64,000 nt of DNA from Acidobacteriota bacterium (GTDB lineage: Bacteria > Acidobacteriota > Terriglobia > Bryobacterales > Bryobacteraceae). Where the stretch lies: NCBI GenBank assembly GCA_018268935.1, contig JAFDVS010000108.1:39381-103380 (forward strand). Reading direction: 5' to 3'. The notes beneath the pieces are model-generated. The model did no database searches, was not told the origin of the DNA, and saw nothing but the letters and a program-made list of their open reading frames with translations. Positions 1 through 7,252 of the stretch are shown piece by piece; the stretch's first letter is position 1; every line of letters begins with the position of its first letter. Made by a program: the position numbers and the translations under genes.

Positions 1-711
1 CCAATTGGCGGGGAGTTTGGGCGGGGCTTCGAGCGTGACCTCAATTTCGCGGAAGCGATTGCTGAGGCTCTGCATGTCTTCGGAGAAGCGGATGCGGCCT
101 TCGTCGAGGTAGCCGATGTGGCTGGAGAAACTCTCGATCTCGGCGAGGTCGTGCGAGGAGATGAGGATGGTGACACCTTCGGCGCGCTCGAGCATGCCGC
201 CGATGAATTCGTCGCGGGCGAGGGGATCGAGGCCGGAGAAGGGCTCGTCAAGCACAAGGAGTTTGGGGCGATAGGCGAGCGAGGATGTGAGCGAAGCTTT
301 CATCCACATGCCGCGAGAGAGGTCTTTCAGTTTGCGATCGAGCGGGAGGTGGAACTGATCGGTGAGGGCTGTGGCGAGCGCGTCGTCCCAGGTGGGGTAG
401 AACGGTTTGAGGTAGTTCAGGAAGTAGCCGACGGTCATCCAATTGGGGAGCTGCTGGTTTTCCGATACGTAGCCGATTTGTTGGAATTGCGTGGGCCCGA
501 GTTTGCGCGAGTCGGTGCCGAGGATGGTGGCCGTGCCCGCGTTGGCCTGATGAATGTTCATGAGGATCTTGAGGGTGGTGGTTTTACCGGCGCCGTTGGG
601 GCCGACGAGGCCGTAGACGGAACCTTCGGGGACGGAGAGGGAGAGACCGTCGAGAACGAGGTTGCGGCGGAAGCGTTTGGTAAGCTGCTGGGCTTCGATT
701 ACGGAATTCAT
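1..711 (-). CDS. ABC transporter ATP-binding protein, cut by the window start
   Basis: The first 237 codons of an ABC ATPase are visible and the gene continues beyond base 1. Reading from ATG 711, residues near 40 give the Walker A motif GPNGAGKTTT; further on come the Q-loop-like ENQQLPNWM, the signature-position stretch LSRGMWMK and Walker B LLVLDEPFSGLDP, then the SSHDL switch histidine. It would power an ABC-2 type exporter in the inner membrane. Its ATG overlaps the TGA of the upstream GntR regulator (ATGA), so the two are translationally coupled. This regulator-ATPase order is typical of YtrA-type operons. The signature is SRGMW rather than the usual SGGQ. Its permease partner may be one of the divergent membrane genes at 1186-4162, but that is inference. 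Confidence 0.93.
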   Translation of the reverse strand, partial: MNSVIEAQQLTKRFRRNLVLDGLSLSVPEGSVYGLVGPNGAGKTTTLKILMNIHQANAGTATILGTDSRKLGPTQFQQIGYVSENQQLPNWMTVGYFLNYLKPFYPTWDDALATALTDQFHLPLDRKLKDLSRGMWMKASLTSSLAYRPKLLVLDEPFSGLDPLARDEFIGGMLERAEGVTILISSHDLAEIESFSSHIGYLDEGRIRFSEDMQSLSNRFREIEVTLEAPPKLPANW

Positions 712-1106
712 CGCTTTGTTGCTACTCCTTTTTCGATCCTGTTCCACTGGCGGCGAAGAGCTTCGACTACCTCTTCGAATTCGATGCCTGCTTGAATGGC
801 GGTGACGGCGAGCTGTTCGAGGTCGGCGTCGAGTAAGGTTTTACGGGCCGAGCGCGGGGCTTCGGGGGGCAGAGCGACTACGGTGCCGACGCCGGGCTGC
901 ACGGTGAGGAAGCCTTCGGTGGTGAGCTGGCCGATGACTTTGTGGGCGGTGTTGGGGTTGATTTTGAGCTCTTTGCCGAGGGCGCGTACGGAGGGGAAGG
1001 GATCGCCGGGGCGAAGCTGGCCGGCGAGGATGGCGCGTTTGGCGGCGAAGACGATTTGTTCGTAGAGGGAGACGCCCGGTTGAAAGGCGACCCGGAAGGG
1101 AATCAC
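708..1106 (-). CDS. GntR-family (YtrA-type) transcriptional regulator
   Basis: A 132-residue regulator if read from GTG 1106. It holds a winged-helix domain (SLYEQIVFAAKRAILAGQL, then FPSVRALGKELKINPNTAHK) and a short C-terminal helix pair (LEQLAVTAIQAGIEFEEVVE), without the large ligand domain of FadR or HutC types. That size is typical of the YtrA subgroup, which represses ABC-transporter operons. GTG 1106 is preferred over upstream codons because homology begins with IPFRVAFQPG right after it and a TTGACG-N17-CATAAT promoter ends six bases before it, so the mRNA would be leaderless. An inverted repeat covering that promoter suggests autorepression. The ligand is unknown. Confidence 0.9.
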   Translation of the reverse strand: MIPFRVAFQPGVSLYEQIVFAAKRAILAGQLRPGDPFPSVRALGKELKINPNTAHKVIGQLTTEGFLTVQPGVGTVVALPPEAPRSARKTLLDADLEQLAVTAIQAGIEFEEVVEALRRQWNRIEKGVATKR

Positions 1107-1108
1107 AG

Positions 1109-1131
1109 GTGTATTATGCGGGCTAGTACAC
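1109..1131. promoter_or_regulatory. Operator 1, own promoter of the GntR-ATPase operon
   Basis: Inverted repeat GTGTATTA-N7-TAGTACAC, 7 of 8 arms matching. On the minus strand it lies inside the promoter TTGACG (1141-1136), N17, CATAAT (1118-1113), covering the spacer and the -10 box. The predicted transcription start coincides with GTG 1106. The same 23-bp design recurs at 1160-1182. Confidence 0.75.
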
Positions 1132-1159
1132 CTGGCGTCAAGATTTTTCTTGAAGCGGA

Positions 1160-1182
1160 GTGTACTATCTGTCATAGTACAC
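1160..1182. promoter_or_regulatory. Operator 2, promoter of the divergent ABC-2-like genes
   Basis: Perfect inverted repeat GTGTACTA-N7-TAGTACAC (extends to 9-bp arms with a 5-bp centre). On the plus strand it lies inside TTGAAG (1150-1155), N17, CATAGT (1173-1178), which ends seven bases before ATG 1186. The same arms and spacing occur in operator 1, so one GntR-type dimer probably controls both directions. Confidence 0.78.
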
Positions 1183-1185
1183 GTA

Positions 1186-2688
1186 ATGCGGCTCGTGATT
1201 GCAGTTTTCAAGAAGGATACACGGCGGCTGCGATGGCCCGTGGCGCTGGGATTGGCGCTGGTGTGCGGATGGGCGGCAGTGGAGGCGCTGCAGGCCGACG
1301 CGTCGCCGGGATGGGTGGGGGCGGTGATGCAGCCGCTGATCATGCTGGTGTGGATGTTTCTGATTGCGAGCGTGGTGCAGGAGGATGGGCTGGTGGGGGA
1401 TAGGCAATACTGGCTGACGCGGCCCCATTCGCGGGTTGGGCTGGTGTTGGCGAAGGCGCTGTTTGTTGTGGTGTTCGTGCATGGACCGTATTTATTGACG
1501 TGCGCGGGGGTGTTGTGGGCGCGGGGATTTGCTCCGTGGAATGAAGTGGGAGCGCTGTGGGCGCGGCAGGCGATGGTGGGGGCGTTGATTACGATTCCGG
1601 CGGCGGCAGTGGCTTCGGTGACTCGGACATTTGCGCAGTTTTGTGGGGGAATGTTCCTGGTGGTGAGCGTGGGGTTCGTGCTGGTGGTGGGCGGGAAGCC
1701 GTATGCGCTGCCTTGGATCTTTGTGGATGTGGTGCGACGGGCGGCGGGGGCGATGTTGCTGTGTGCGGCCGGGATTGCCGTACTGACGATGCAGTATCGG
1801 TGGCGGCGGACGGTGATGGCTGGGGTGGCGGGGATTGTGGGCGCGATGGTTGCCGGTGGTTTGTTTGCGTGGACTCCGGCGTTGTATACCGAGGGCTTCG
1901 ATTGCCGGTTGGGTGGATTGTCGGTGGCGTGGATGAAGGGGGAGACGAAGGCGGATCCTCGGGCGGGGTTTGTGTGGGGGCGCGATATGTACTCGGCGCA
2001 GGTGGAGTTGCGCGGGACGGCGAGCGGGCAGGTACGGCGTGCGCGGATGCTGACATTTTCGATTCAAGGGCCGGATGGGCAGGAATGGAGTTTGGGGAAA
2101 AGCCTGGTGGCGAATGTGGAGACGCGTGGGACAGACGATGAGCGGTTGCGATTGCTGGTGGGGAGCCCGGTGTCGGAGAGCGTGCGCGGGCGAAGGGTGA
2201 CGCTGCGCGGCGCGGTGAAGGTGGATGTGAACAATACGAAGAAGGTGGAAGTGCTGGAGATCGGCGCGCCGGGCCGGTTGGTGGAGTGGGTGGGGCGTTG
2301 CGGGAGTGTGATGCAGGCTGAGACCGGGTTTGTGTATCGGGATCTGCTGAAGGTGTTTTGTGAATCGCCACGGGGTGTGCCGGTGCTGGCGAAGGTGGTG
2401 CTGCGGGGGGAGGGGACGGAGATTTGGGAGCAGCATCTGGGGGATGGGTCGGTGCATTACGGTGGGTGGGATTGGCTGTCGCCACTGGATCGGAAGCAGA
2501 CGTTTTTTCCGATTGTGGAGGAGCGCGGGACGGGGAGTGGGAACAAGTGGCTGGTGCCTCGGGCGGCGCTGGCGGGGGCTCGGGTGGAGTTGCAGCCGGA
2601 GGAGCCGGCGGGGTGCGCGGTGGTGCGGTTTGAGGCGGCGGGGTTGATGGATGGCGTTGCGGGGAGATTTGTGCCGGAGGTTCAATAG
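1186..2688 (+). CDS. ABC-2-like multispanning membrane protein with a large C-terminal domain
   Basis: About 500 residues. The first ~235 hold roughly six hydrophobic segments, including APWNEVGALWARQAMVGALI and the pair near ALPWIFVDVVRRAAGAMLLC. The remaining ~260 residues are hydrophilic and beta-rich, and probably lie outside the membrane. ATG 1186 is chosen over TTG 1150 because TTG 1150 is part of the -35 element. The N-terminal half looks like an ABC-2 exporter permease (RQYWLTRPHSRVGLVLAKALF). The gene is divergent from the GntR regulator and shares its operator design, and a paralogue follows 13 bases downstream. I do not recognise the C-terminal domain. Its transport substrate is unknown. 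Confidence 0.8.
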   Translation: MRLVIAVFKKDTRRLRWPVALGLALVCGWAAVEALQADASPGWVGAVMQPLIMLVWMFLIASVVQEDGLVGDRQYWLTRPHSRVGLVLAKALFVVVFVHGPYLLTCAGVLWARGFAPWNEVGALWARQAMVGALITIPAAAVASVTRTFAQFCGGMFLVVSVGFVLVVGGKPYALPWIFVDVVRRAAGAMLLCAAGIAVLTMQYRWRRTVMAGVAGIVGAMVAGGLFAWTPALYTEGFDCRLGGLSVAWMKGETKADPRAGFVWGRDMYSAQVELRGTASGQVRRARMLTFSIQGPDGQEWSLGKSLVANVETRGTDDERLRLLVGSPVSESVRGRRVTLRGAVKVDVNNTKKVEVLEIGAPGRLVEWVGRCGSVMQAETGFVYRDLLKVFCESPRGVPVLAKVVLRGEGTEIWEQHLGDGSVHYGGWDWLSPLDRKQTFFPIVEERGTGSGNKWLVPRAALAGARVELQPEEPAGCAVVRFEAAGLMDGVAGRFVPEVQ

Positions 2689-2701
2689 GGTTGTGCGGAT
2701 A

Positions 2702-4162
2702 ATGTGGCACATTTTCCGGAAAGATGTTTGGATGTTGCGGGTGGCTGTGTTGGCGACGGTGGCGCAGATGGGGTTGTGGGCGTGGGCGGAAGTGGCAAGT
2801 GGTGGAATGCCTTGGCGGACGGTGGATCTGCTGCGGCAGTTCATCGTCACTGGCTGGTGCTTTACCGCATGCTTTGTGACGATTGGCGAACCGGACTGGT
2901 CGACACGGCCGATGCCGCGTGGCCGGTTGATGGCGGCGAAGGTGCTCTTCATGGCAGCGGTGTTTCACTTGCCGTATTTGCTGGCGTGCGCGGCGATTTT
3001 ATGGGGAAAGGGTTTTCTTCCGTGGCATTACGTGGGGCGGCTGATGGAGCAGCAGTTCTTGAGCGCTGCGATGTACACTATCCCGTGCCTGGCGCTGGCT
3101 TCAGTGACGGGCAGTTTCGGAACGTTCGGCGTGGCGGGGGTAGCGATTCTGATGGTGACGTTAGTGGGGACGCTCGCTGGTGCACCGCGGAGGGGCTTGG
3201 AATGGCTGGAAGATCCGGGGCGGGCCTGGTGGATTCCGGTGTTGATGGTTGTGTTTGGATTGGCGGTGCTGGTGGTGCAGTATCTTTCGCGGCGGACGGA
3301 TGTGGCCGGGCGGGTGGGGATGGCGTCGGTGGTGGCGTTGATTGCGGCATTCGTGTTGACTCCAACGAATCCTATTCTGAAATTGCAATGCAAGGATGGC
3401 GCGGCGGGTTGGATAGGAGCGATGCGAGTGGGAGAAGGGAGGCGTGTCCTGAAAGCGAAGGGGGAGATGGATCGGGACTTGTACTGGCTTCCGCTCTCGG
3501 CTCCGGCACTGGAGGCGCCGCTGTTGGTACGGCCGCAGGTGTTGGATTGGGTGATGCAGACGGGAGGAGGGCAGACGTTCACGGACGGTTTCGGCATGCG
3601 GGTGAATGCGGGGAGTTACTGGTATGGGACCTATCTTTATGTGGATATGACGCCGGGAGTGCGGGAACGAACGGAGAGTGGAGAGGCGCGGATGAATGTT
3701 TCGATGCGGGTGGATGTGTCGAAAGCGCTGCGGCCAGTGTGGAGCAAGGTGGGTGCGACGTCGATGGTGCCTGGGTTGGGGCGCTGTGGGAGCTACGTGA
3801 AGGACGATGAGAACGAGGGCCGCTTTCATGTGTTCTGCGAATCACCGGAGGCTGAGGGGAAGGATGTGGTGGTGACGGTGCATACGCGGGGGAGGCATTG
3901 GGGTCGGGAGTTGAGTGAAGGGTGGGTTCAGTCCGGGACTTTGCGGTTATTAACGCCGGTGCGCCGGATGGAGACCGATGGATTGAGGGTTTTGGAGCGG
4001 ATGCCGGAGGGGAGTTGGACGGCGACGCGTGCGGAAGTGAAAGACGCGTCGTTGGAGTTTGCGCCGGAGGAGCGGGTGGGATGTGAGTTGGTGGATTTAT
4101 CGGTGGCGGGGAGATGGGATCACGCGGCGGGGCGTTTTTTGCCGGTGGGGGTGAGGGAGTAG
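2702..4162 (+). CDS. ABC-2-like membrane protein, paralogue of the preceding gene
   Basis: 486 residues from ATG 2702. Membrane segments fill the first ~230 residues and a hydrophilic C-terminal domain follows. It shares with its neighbour the pattern TRP..R..L.AK.LF....HLPYLL.CA..LWGKGF.PW, which shows tandem duplication. Translation from 2651 is possible but would overlap the end of the preceding gene. It is probably co-transcribed from the operator-2 promoter. The pair could form a heterodimeric exporter powered by the ATPase at 1-711; this is inferred from shared regulation only. Confidence 0.78.
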   Translation: MWHIFRKDVWMLRVAVLATVAQMGLWAWAEVASGGMPWRTVDLLRQFIVTGWCFTACFVTIGEPDWSTRPMPRGRLMAAKVLFMAAVFHLPYLLACAAILWGKGFLPWHYVGRLMEQQFLSAAMYTIPCLALASVTGSFGTFGVAGVAILMVTLVGTLAGAPRRGLEWLEDPGRAWWIPVLMVVFGLAVLVVQYLSRRTDVAGRVGMASVVALIAAFVLTPTNPILKLQCKDGAAGWIGAMRVGEGRRVLKAKGEMDRDLYWLPLSAPALEAPLLVRPQVLDWVMQTGGGQTFTDGFGMRVNAGSYWYGTYLYVDMTPGVRERTESGEARMNVSMRVDVSKALRPVWSKVGATSMVPGLGRCGSYVKDDENEGRFHVFCESPEAEGKDVVVTVHTRGRHWGRELSEGWVQSGTLRLLTPVRRMETDGLRVLERMPEGSWTATRAEVKDASLEFAPEERVGCELVDLSVAGRWDHAAGRFLPVGVRE

Positions 4163-4250
4163 GTTGGCCACGAAATCTGAGGTGAGTAGTAAACGCGGTC
4201 GCCCGCCGTTGAGGATGATTCATGACGGCGTATTGAAGGCTCTGGGAAAA

Positions 4251-4276
4251 CCGCTTGCTCACGCGCGCGGCTCAGA
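4251..4276 (+). repeat. Dispersed GC-rich 26-mer, copy 1
   Basis: Begins CCGCTTGCTCACG and ends GCGCGGCTCAG. Two further copies occur in this window at about 44105-44134 and 62647-62676, all intergenic or touching a stop codon and all in the same orientation. The ends CCGC and GCGG can pair. The CDS-free stretch 4163-4438 otherwise holds only the tandem repeat described next. Confidence 0.75.
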
Positions 4277-4280
4277 AGAT

Positions 4281-4353
4281 GCGGGCGGTAAGAGGAGACA
4301 CGTGCGGTGAGAGGGGATGCGTGCGGTGAGAGGGGATGCGTGCGAAGAGATGC
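4281..4353. repeat. Short tandem repeat, 19-bp unit
   Basis: Two exact units of GTGCGGTGAGAGGGGATGC stand at 4302-4320 and 4321-4339, flanked by degenerate partial units on both sides. No gene is visible here. The repeat lies in the gap between two convergent gene ends. Confidence 0.75.
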
Positions 4354-4438
4354 GTACGGGGAGCGGCACGGGGCGAGAGTGAGGGTGCATGGTGGGAAGG
4401 TGACGGCGGAGCGAGGAGACGGCGATCTCGAACTGCTA

Positions 4439-5452
4439 TTACGCGGCGGGGCGTTTTTGGCCGGTGATGGAGAGGAAGTAGTCGATCATGTCCATGGGGA
4501 CGTCGGCGTTTAATTCGACTTTGCGTTTGGCGTGATCGATTTTGATTTTGTCGAAGAAGCGGAGCATTTCGGGTTTATCGGTGGGGGTGGAGAGGCGGCC
4601 GAATCCGATGAGGGCTCTTAGCATGTCGTGGAGTTGCTTGGCGTCCTTTTCGTCACCGCATTCGCCCATGGCGTCGAGGTTGAGGCCGTTCTGCATGTCG
4701 AGCGTCATGGTGACGGTTTCGAGGGAGCGGAAGATGCGGTTGAGATTGGCGAGGTTGCCGGTTTGCGGGAGGGGGATGGGTGCGAAGCCGCCGATGGCGA
4801 CTCCCCAGATGTGCTTGTCCTGGGGGAGATCGGCGACCTGGTGGAGGACTCCGCGCTTGCTGTTGTCGTCGCCTTTCGGTGTGATGGCCGATTCGAGATA
4901 GGGCATCTTGGCGGCGAGGGCGATGGTTTTGTCGATGAAGACGACGCCTGCTTCATCCTTCGTCAGGATCGTTCGGTTGCCGGCGGTGACGCGGCGGGCG
5001 CCTTCTTTTTCGAGCAGGGATTCGAGGTTTTTGGGGTCTTCGAAGCGGCCACGCACGATGAGGACTCCGTCTTTGCCGTTGGAAGCGAATACGACTTCGT
5101 CGATGTCTTTGCGCGGGTCGAGGCGGGTGCGCTTGACGAAGTCGTCGAGTTCTTTGAAATTGCTGCCGGCGGAGAGTTTTTGATAGACGGGGGTGGCTTG
5201 GATCTTGGCGATGCGGGCTCCGACGAGGACGACGGTGTCGTGAGGGATGAAGTCCTCGATGGAACGGGAAAGGACGATGCCTTTCTCGGATTGCGAGGAT
5301 TTGCAGGAAGTGAGTGCTACCAGGGCGCAGGATATGGCGAGGATGCAAGACAACGATATTGCTTGGAGGGCTGCCGACTGTTCCAGTCGGCTCGGCAGAC
5401 TGAAGTCTGCCCCACATGGGGCCATCGGAACTCCTGGAAGCGAATGCGCCAT
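4439..5452 (-). CDS. Putative lipoprotein at the end of an ABC transporter operon
   Basis: 337 residues from ATG 5452, or 328 from ATG 5425; both have a Shine-Dalgarno sequence (GGAGGG and AGGAG). A hydrophobic segment LSCILAISCALVALTSC ends in a lipobox-like LTSC, so the mature protein would be anchored from that cysteine. The body is soluble with no domain I can name. The start is odd: either ATG makes the ribosome read through a double-hairpin repeat (5373-5411) before the signal sequence. A TTG at 5353 would avoid it but leaves a very short signal peptide. The preceding permease stops one base upstream of ATG 5452, so the gene belongs to that operon. Confidence 0.75.
   Translation of the reverse strand: MAHSLPGVPMAPCGADFSLPSRLEQSAALQAISLSCILAISCALVALTSCKSSQSEKGIVLSRSIEDFIPHDTVVLVGARIAKIQATPVYQKLSAGSNFKELDDFVKRTRLDPRKDIDEVVFASNGKDGVLIVRGRFEDPKNLESLLEKEGARRVTAGNRTILTKDEAGVVFIDKTIALAAKMPYLESAITPKGDDNSKRGVLHQVADLPQDKHIWGVAIGGFAPIPLPQTGNLANLNRIFRSLETVTMTLDMQNGLNLDAMGECGDEKDAKQLHDMLRALIGFGRLSTPTDKPEMLRFFDKIKIDHAKRKVELNADVPMDMIDYFLSITGQKRPAA
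5373..5411. repeat. Double-hairpin element
   Basis: Two perfect 8-bp stems in tandem: GCCGACTG-TTC-CAGTCGGC, two bases, then GGCAGACT-GA-AGTCTGCC. It falls inside the 5' part of the lipoprotein reading frame. A similar two-stem element lies at 24037-24083. Such elements are usually intergenic. Confidence 0.75.
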
Positions 5453-5453
5453 G

Positions 5454-6293
5454 TTAGAAATCCCTCCGGCGAAAGATGTGGATGGAAAGGGCGAGTATTG
5501 CGGCACCGACTGCGGCGGTGGTGGCGATGGGCGTGAGGGTTTGGATTTTAGTGCCAAGGACGATGTCCATGGTGAGGCGGCCGATGTCGTAGACCTTGGG
5601 GAGGCAGTGATAGAGCGTGCGCCAGAGGGCTCGGGACCATTCGGAACTGAGGAGGCGGTCCATCATTTCGACCTGGGCGAGGACCGGGCTGATGAGCATG
5701 AGTCCGGTGGGGACCATGACGGCGAGGGCGGTGCTTTCGAGGAGTACACCGATCAGGACGACGACGGAGAGCAGCACGGCGAAGAGGAACATCGTGGTGA
5801 CGATGGCGATCAGGAAGGCCGGGGTCCAGATGCCGGTTTTGATGCCGAGGATGAGCCAGATGCCGCAGACGAGATAAGCGATGTTGCCGCCGACGACGAG
5901 GACGTTGCCGAGGTAGCGGCCTAAGAGGAGATGCGCGCGGCTGACGGGTTTTGATAGAAGCAGTTCGATGCGGCCGGGTTCGAGGACGCTGGGGATGAGC
6001 CCGGCGGAAGCGAACACGGCGAGGAACATTCCCCAAGTGTATAGGAATGCGGCTACGCCGGCTTGGACTTTGCGCACCATCATATCGGCGTCGACATTGG
6101 CGTCGGCGCGGTTTCCGAATAAAGAGATGGTGGCCGTGGCGCCCTGCATGATGTCGATCTTCATGATGAAGAGGAAGAAGGCAATCATGAGGGTGGAGAG
6201 GGCGAAGAGGCCCCAGAAGATCTTGCGGGCGAAGGCTTCGCGGAACGTATCGACGACGATGGCCTGGGTGACGGTGAGCGTTCTATTGGGCAT
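5454..6293 (-). CDS. ABC transporter permease
   Basis: 279 residues. The start ATG 6293 lies inside the 3' end of the ATPase gene (11-base overlap), which fixes it. Six hydrophobic segments are visible, from FWGLFALSTLMIAFFLFIM through AFLIAIVTTMFLFAVLLSVV to the C-terminal AAILALSIHIF. The stretch LEPGRIELLLSKPVSRAHLLLGRYLG is characteristic of ABC-2 permeases of the NatB/CcmB-like type. It forms the membrane channel for the ATPase upstream; the lipoprotein downstream may be an accessory. Substrate unknown. Confidence 0.88.
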   Translation of the reverse strand: MPNRTLTVTQAIVVDTFREAFARKIFWGLFALSTLMIAFFLFIMKIDIMQGATATISLFGNRADANVDADMMVRKVQAGVAAFLYTWGMFLAVFASAGLIPSVLEPGRIELLLSKPVSRAHLLLGRYLGNVLVVGGNIAYLVCGIWLILGIKTGIWTPAFLIAIVTTMFLFAVLLSVVVLIGVLLESTALAVMVPTGLMLISPVLAQVEMMDRLLSSEWSRALWRTLYHCLPKVYDIGRLTMDIVLGTKIQTLTPIATTAAVGAAILALSIHIFRRRDF

Positions 6294-7209
6294 TGACGCT
6301 CCTGATAAAAACATCTTCGAGGGTAGATGTTGTGGGGAGGAGGGATTCGATTTCGATGTGGTTGGCGCGGAGCAGGTCGATGGCGGAGTTGGCGGCGGCG
6401 CGCTCGAGGAATTGGATGTCGAGGAATGTTTCGCGGGGGGAGAAGGAGGAGGCGCGGAGGACGATTTCCTCGCGGAGTTTTTCGGGGAGTCCGGCGGGGA
6501 CGGTGAGGCGATAGCCTCTTCCGGCGGTGAGGTCGCGCACTTTGCCCTGGAGGACGATTTTGCCTCTGTGGAGGATGGCGACGTCGCGGCAGAAGGCTTC
6601 GACTTCGGCGAGTAAGTGTGAGTTGACGAAGATGGTGACGCCGCGTTGTTCGAGGGATTGGAGAATTTCGCGGATCTGGCGGCGGCCAACGGGATCGACG
6701 CCATCGGAGGGCTCATCAAGGATGAGGAGCTTGGGTTCATGCATCAAGGCTTGGGCGAGGCCGACGCGTTGGAGCATGCCTTTGGAATACTTGCCGAGGC
6801 GGATGTCGCCCCAATCGTCGAGGCCGACGAGGGCGAGGAGTTCGGGGATGCGGCGGCGGCGGGAAGGGGAGTCCATGCCGGAGAGGGCGCCGTAGAAATC
6901 GAGCATGGCGTAGCCGGTGAGGTAGGTGGGGAAGCGGTGATTTTCGGGGAGGTAGCCGATGTCGCGGCGGGCTTCGGGGATGGCGGCGTTCTGGCCGAAG
7001 ATGTGAGCGGAGCCGGCGGTGGGGTGCACGGCGGAGAGGAGCATTTTCACCGTTGTGGTCTTGCCCGCGCCGTTGGGGCCCAGCAGGCCGTATGTCGTGC
7101 CTTTTTCCACCTGAAGGCTGATGCCATCGACGGCACGGACTTCGCGGCCGCTCCAGAAGGAGCGGAAGGTTTTGCTGAGGCCGTTGGTTTCGATGGCGAA
7201 CGCAGTCAT
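6283..7209 (-). CDS. ABC transporter ATP-binding protein
   Basis: 308 residues. Walker A GPNGAGKTTT lies near residue 44, the signature YSKGMLQR near 145, Walker B LLILDEPSDGVDP near 165, and the H-switch NSHLL near 197. A ~90-residue C-terminal extension typical of NatA/CcmA-type exporters ends in LEDVFIRSV. It is the motor for the permease that overlaps its 3' end. The M28 peptidase gene ends 43 bases upstream on the same strand, so the four genes from 8812 to 4439 probably form one operon. Confidence 0.93.
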   Translation of the reverse strand: MTAFAIETNGLSKTFRSFWSGREVRAVDGISLQVEKGTTYGLLGPNGAGKTTTVKMLLSAVHPTAGSAHIFGQNAAIPEARRDIGYLPENHRFPTYLTGYAMLDFYGALSGMDSPSRRRRIPELLALVGLDDWGDIRLGKYSKGMLQRVGLAQALMHEPKLLILDEPSDGVDPVGRRQIREILQSLEQRGVTIFVNSHLLAEVEAFCRDVAILHRGKIVLQGKVRDLTAGRGYRLTVPAGLPEKLREEIVLRASSFSPRETFLDIQFLERAAANSAIDLLRANHIEIESLLPTTSTLEDVFIRSVNAQ

Positions 7210-7252
7210 GGCTTGGCTCTACGGATTATCGCTCCTGTATGAGGAGACGAGG

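Noticed and set aside
118..795. Plus-strand open frame of 225 codons
   Set aside because: It is the complement of the ABC ATPase and GntR genes, whose motifs (Walker A, winged helix) read on the minus strand. The plus frame has no domain and is a codon-bias shadow.
1492..2952. Minus-strand frames of up to 486 codons opposite the ABC-2-like genes
   Set aside because: The translations are R/H/P-rich with no domain; the real genes are on the plus strand.
4281..4353. Possible CRISPR or minisatellite array
   Set aside because: The units are adjacent without unique spacers, only two are exact, and no cas gene is nearby. It is a short tandem repeat.
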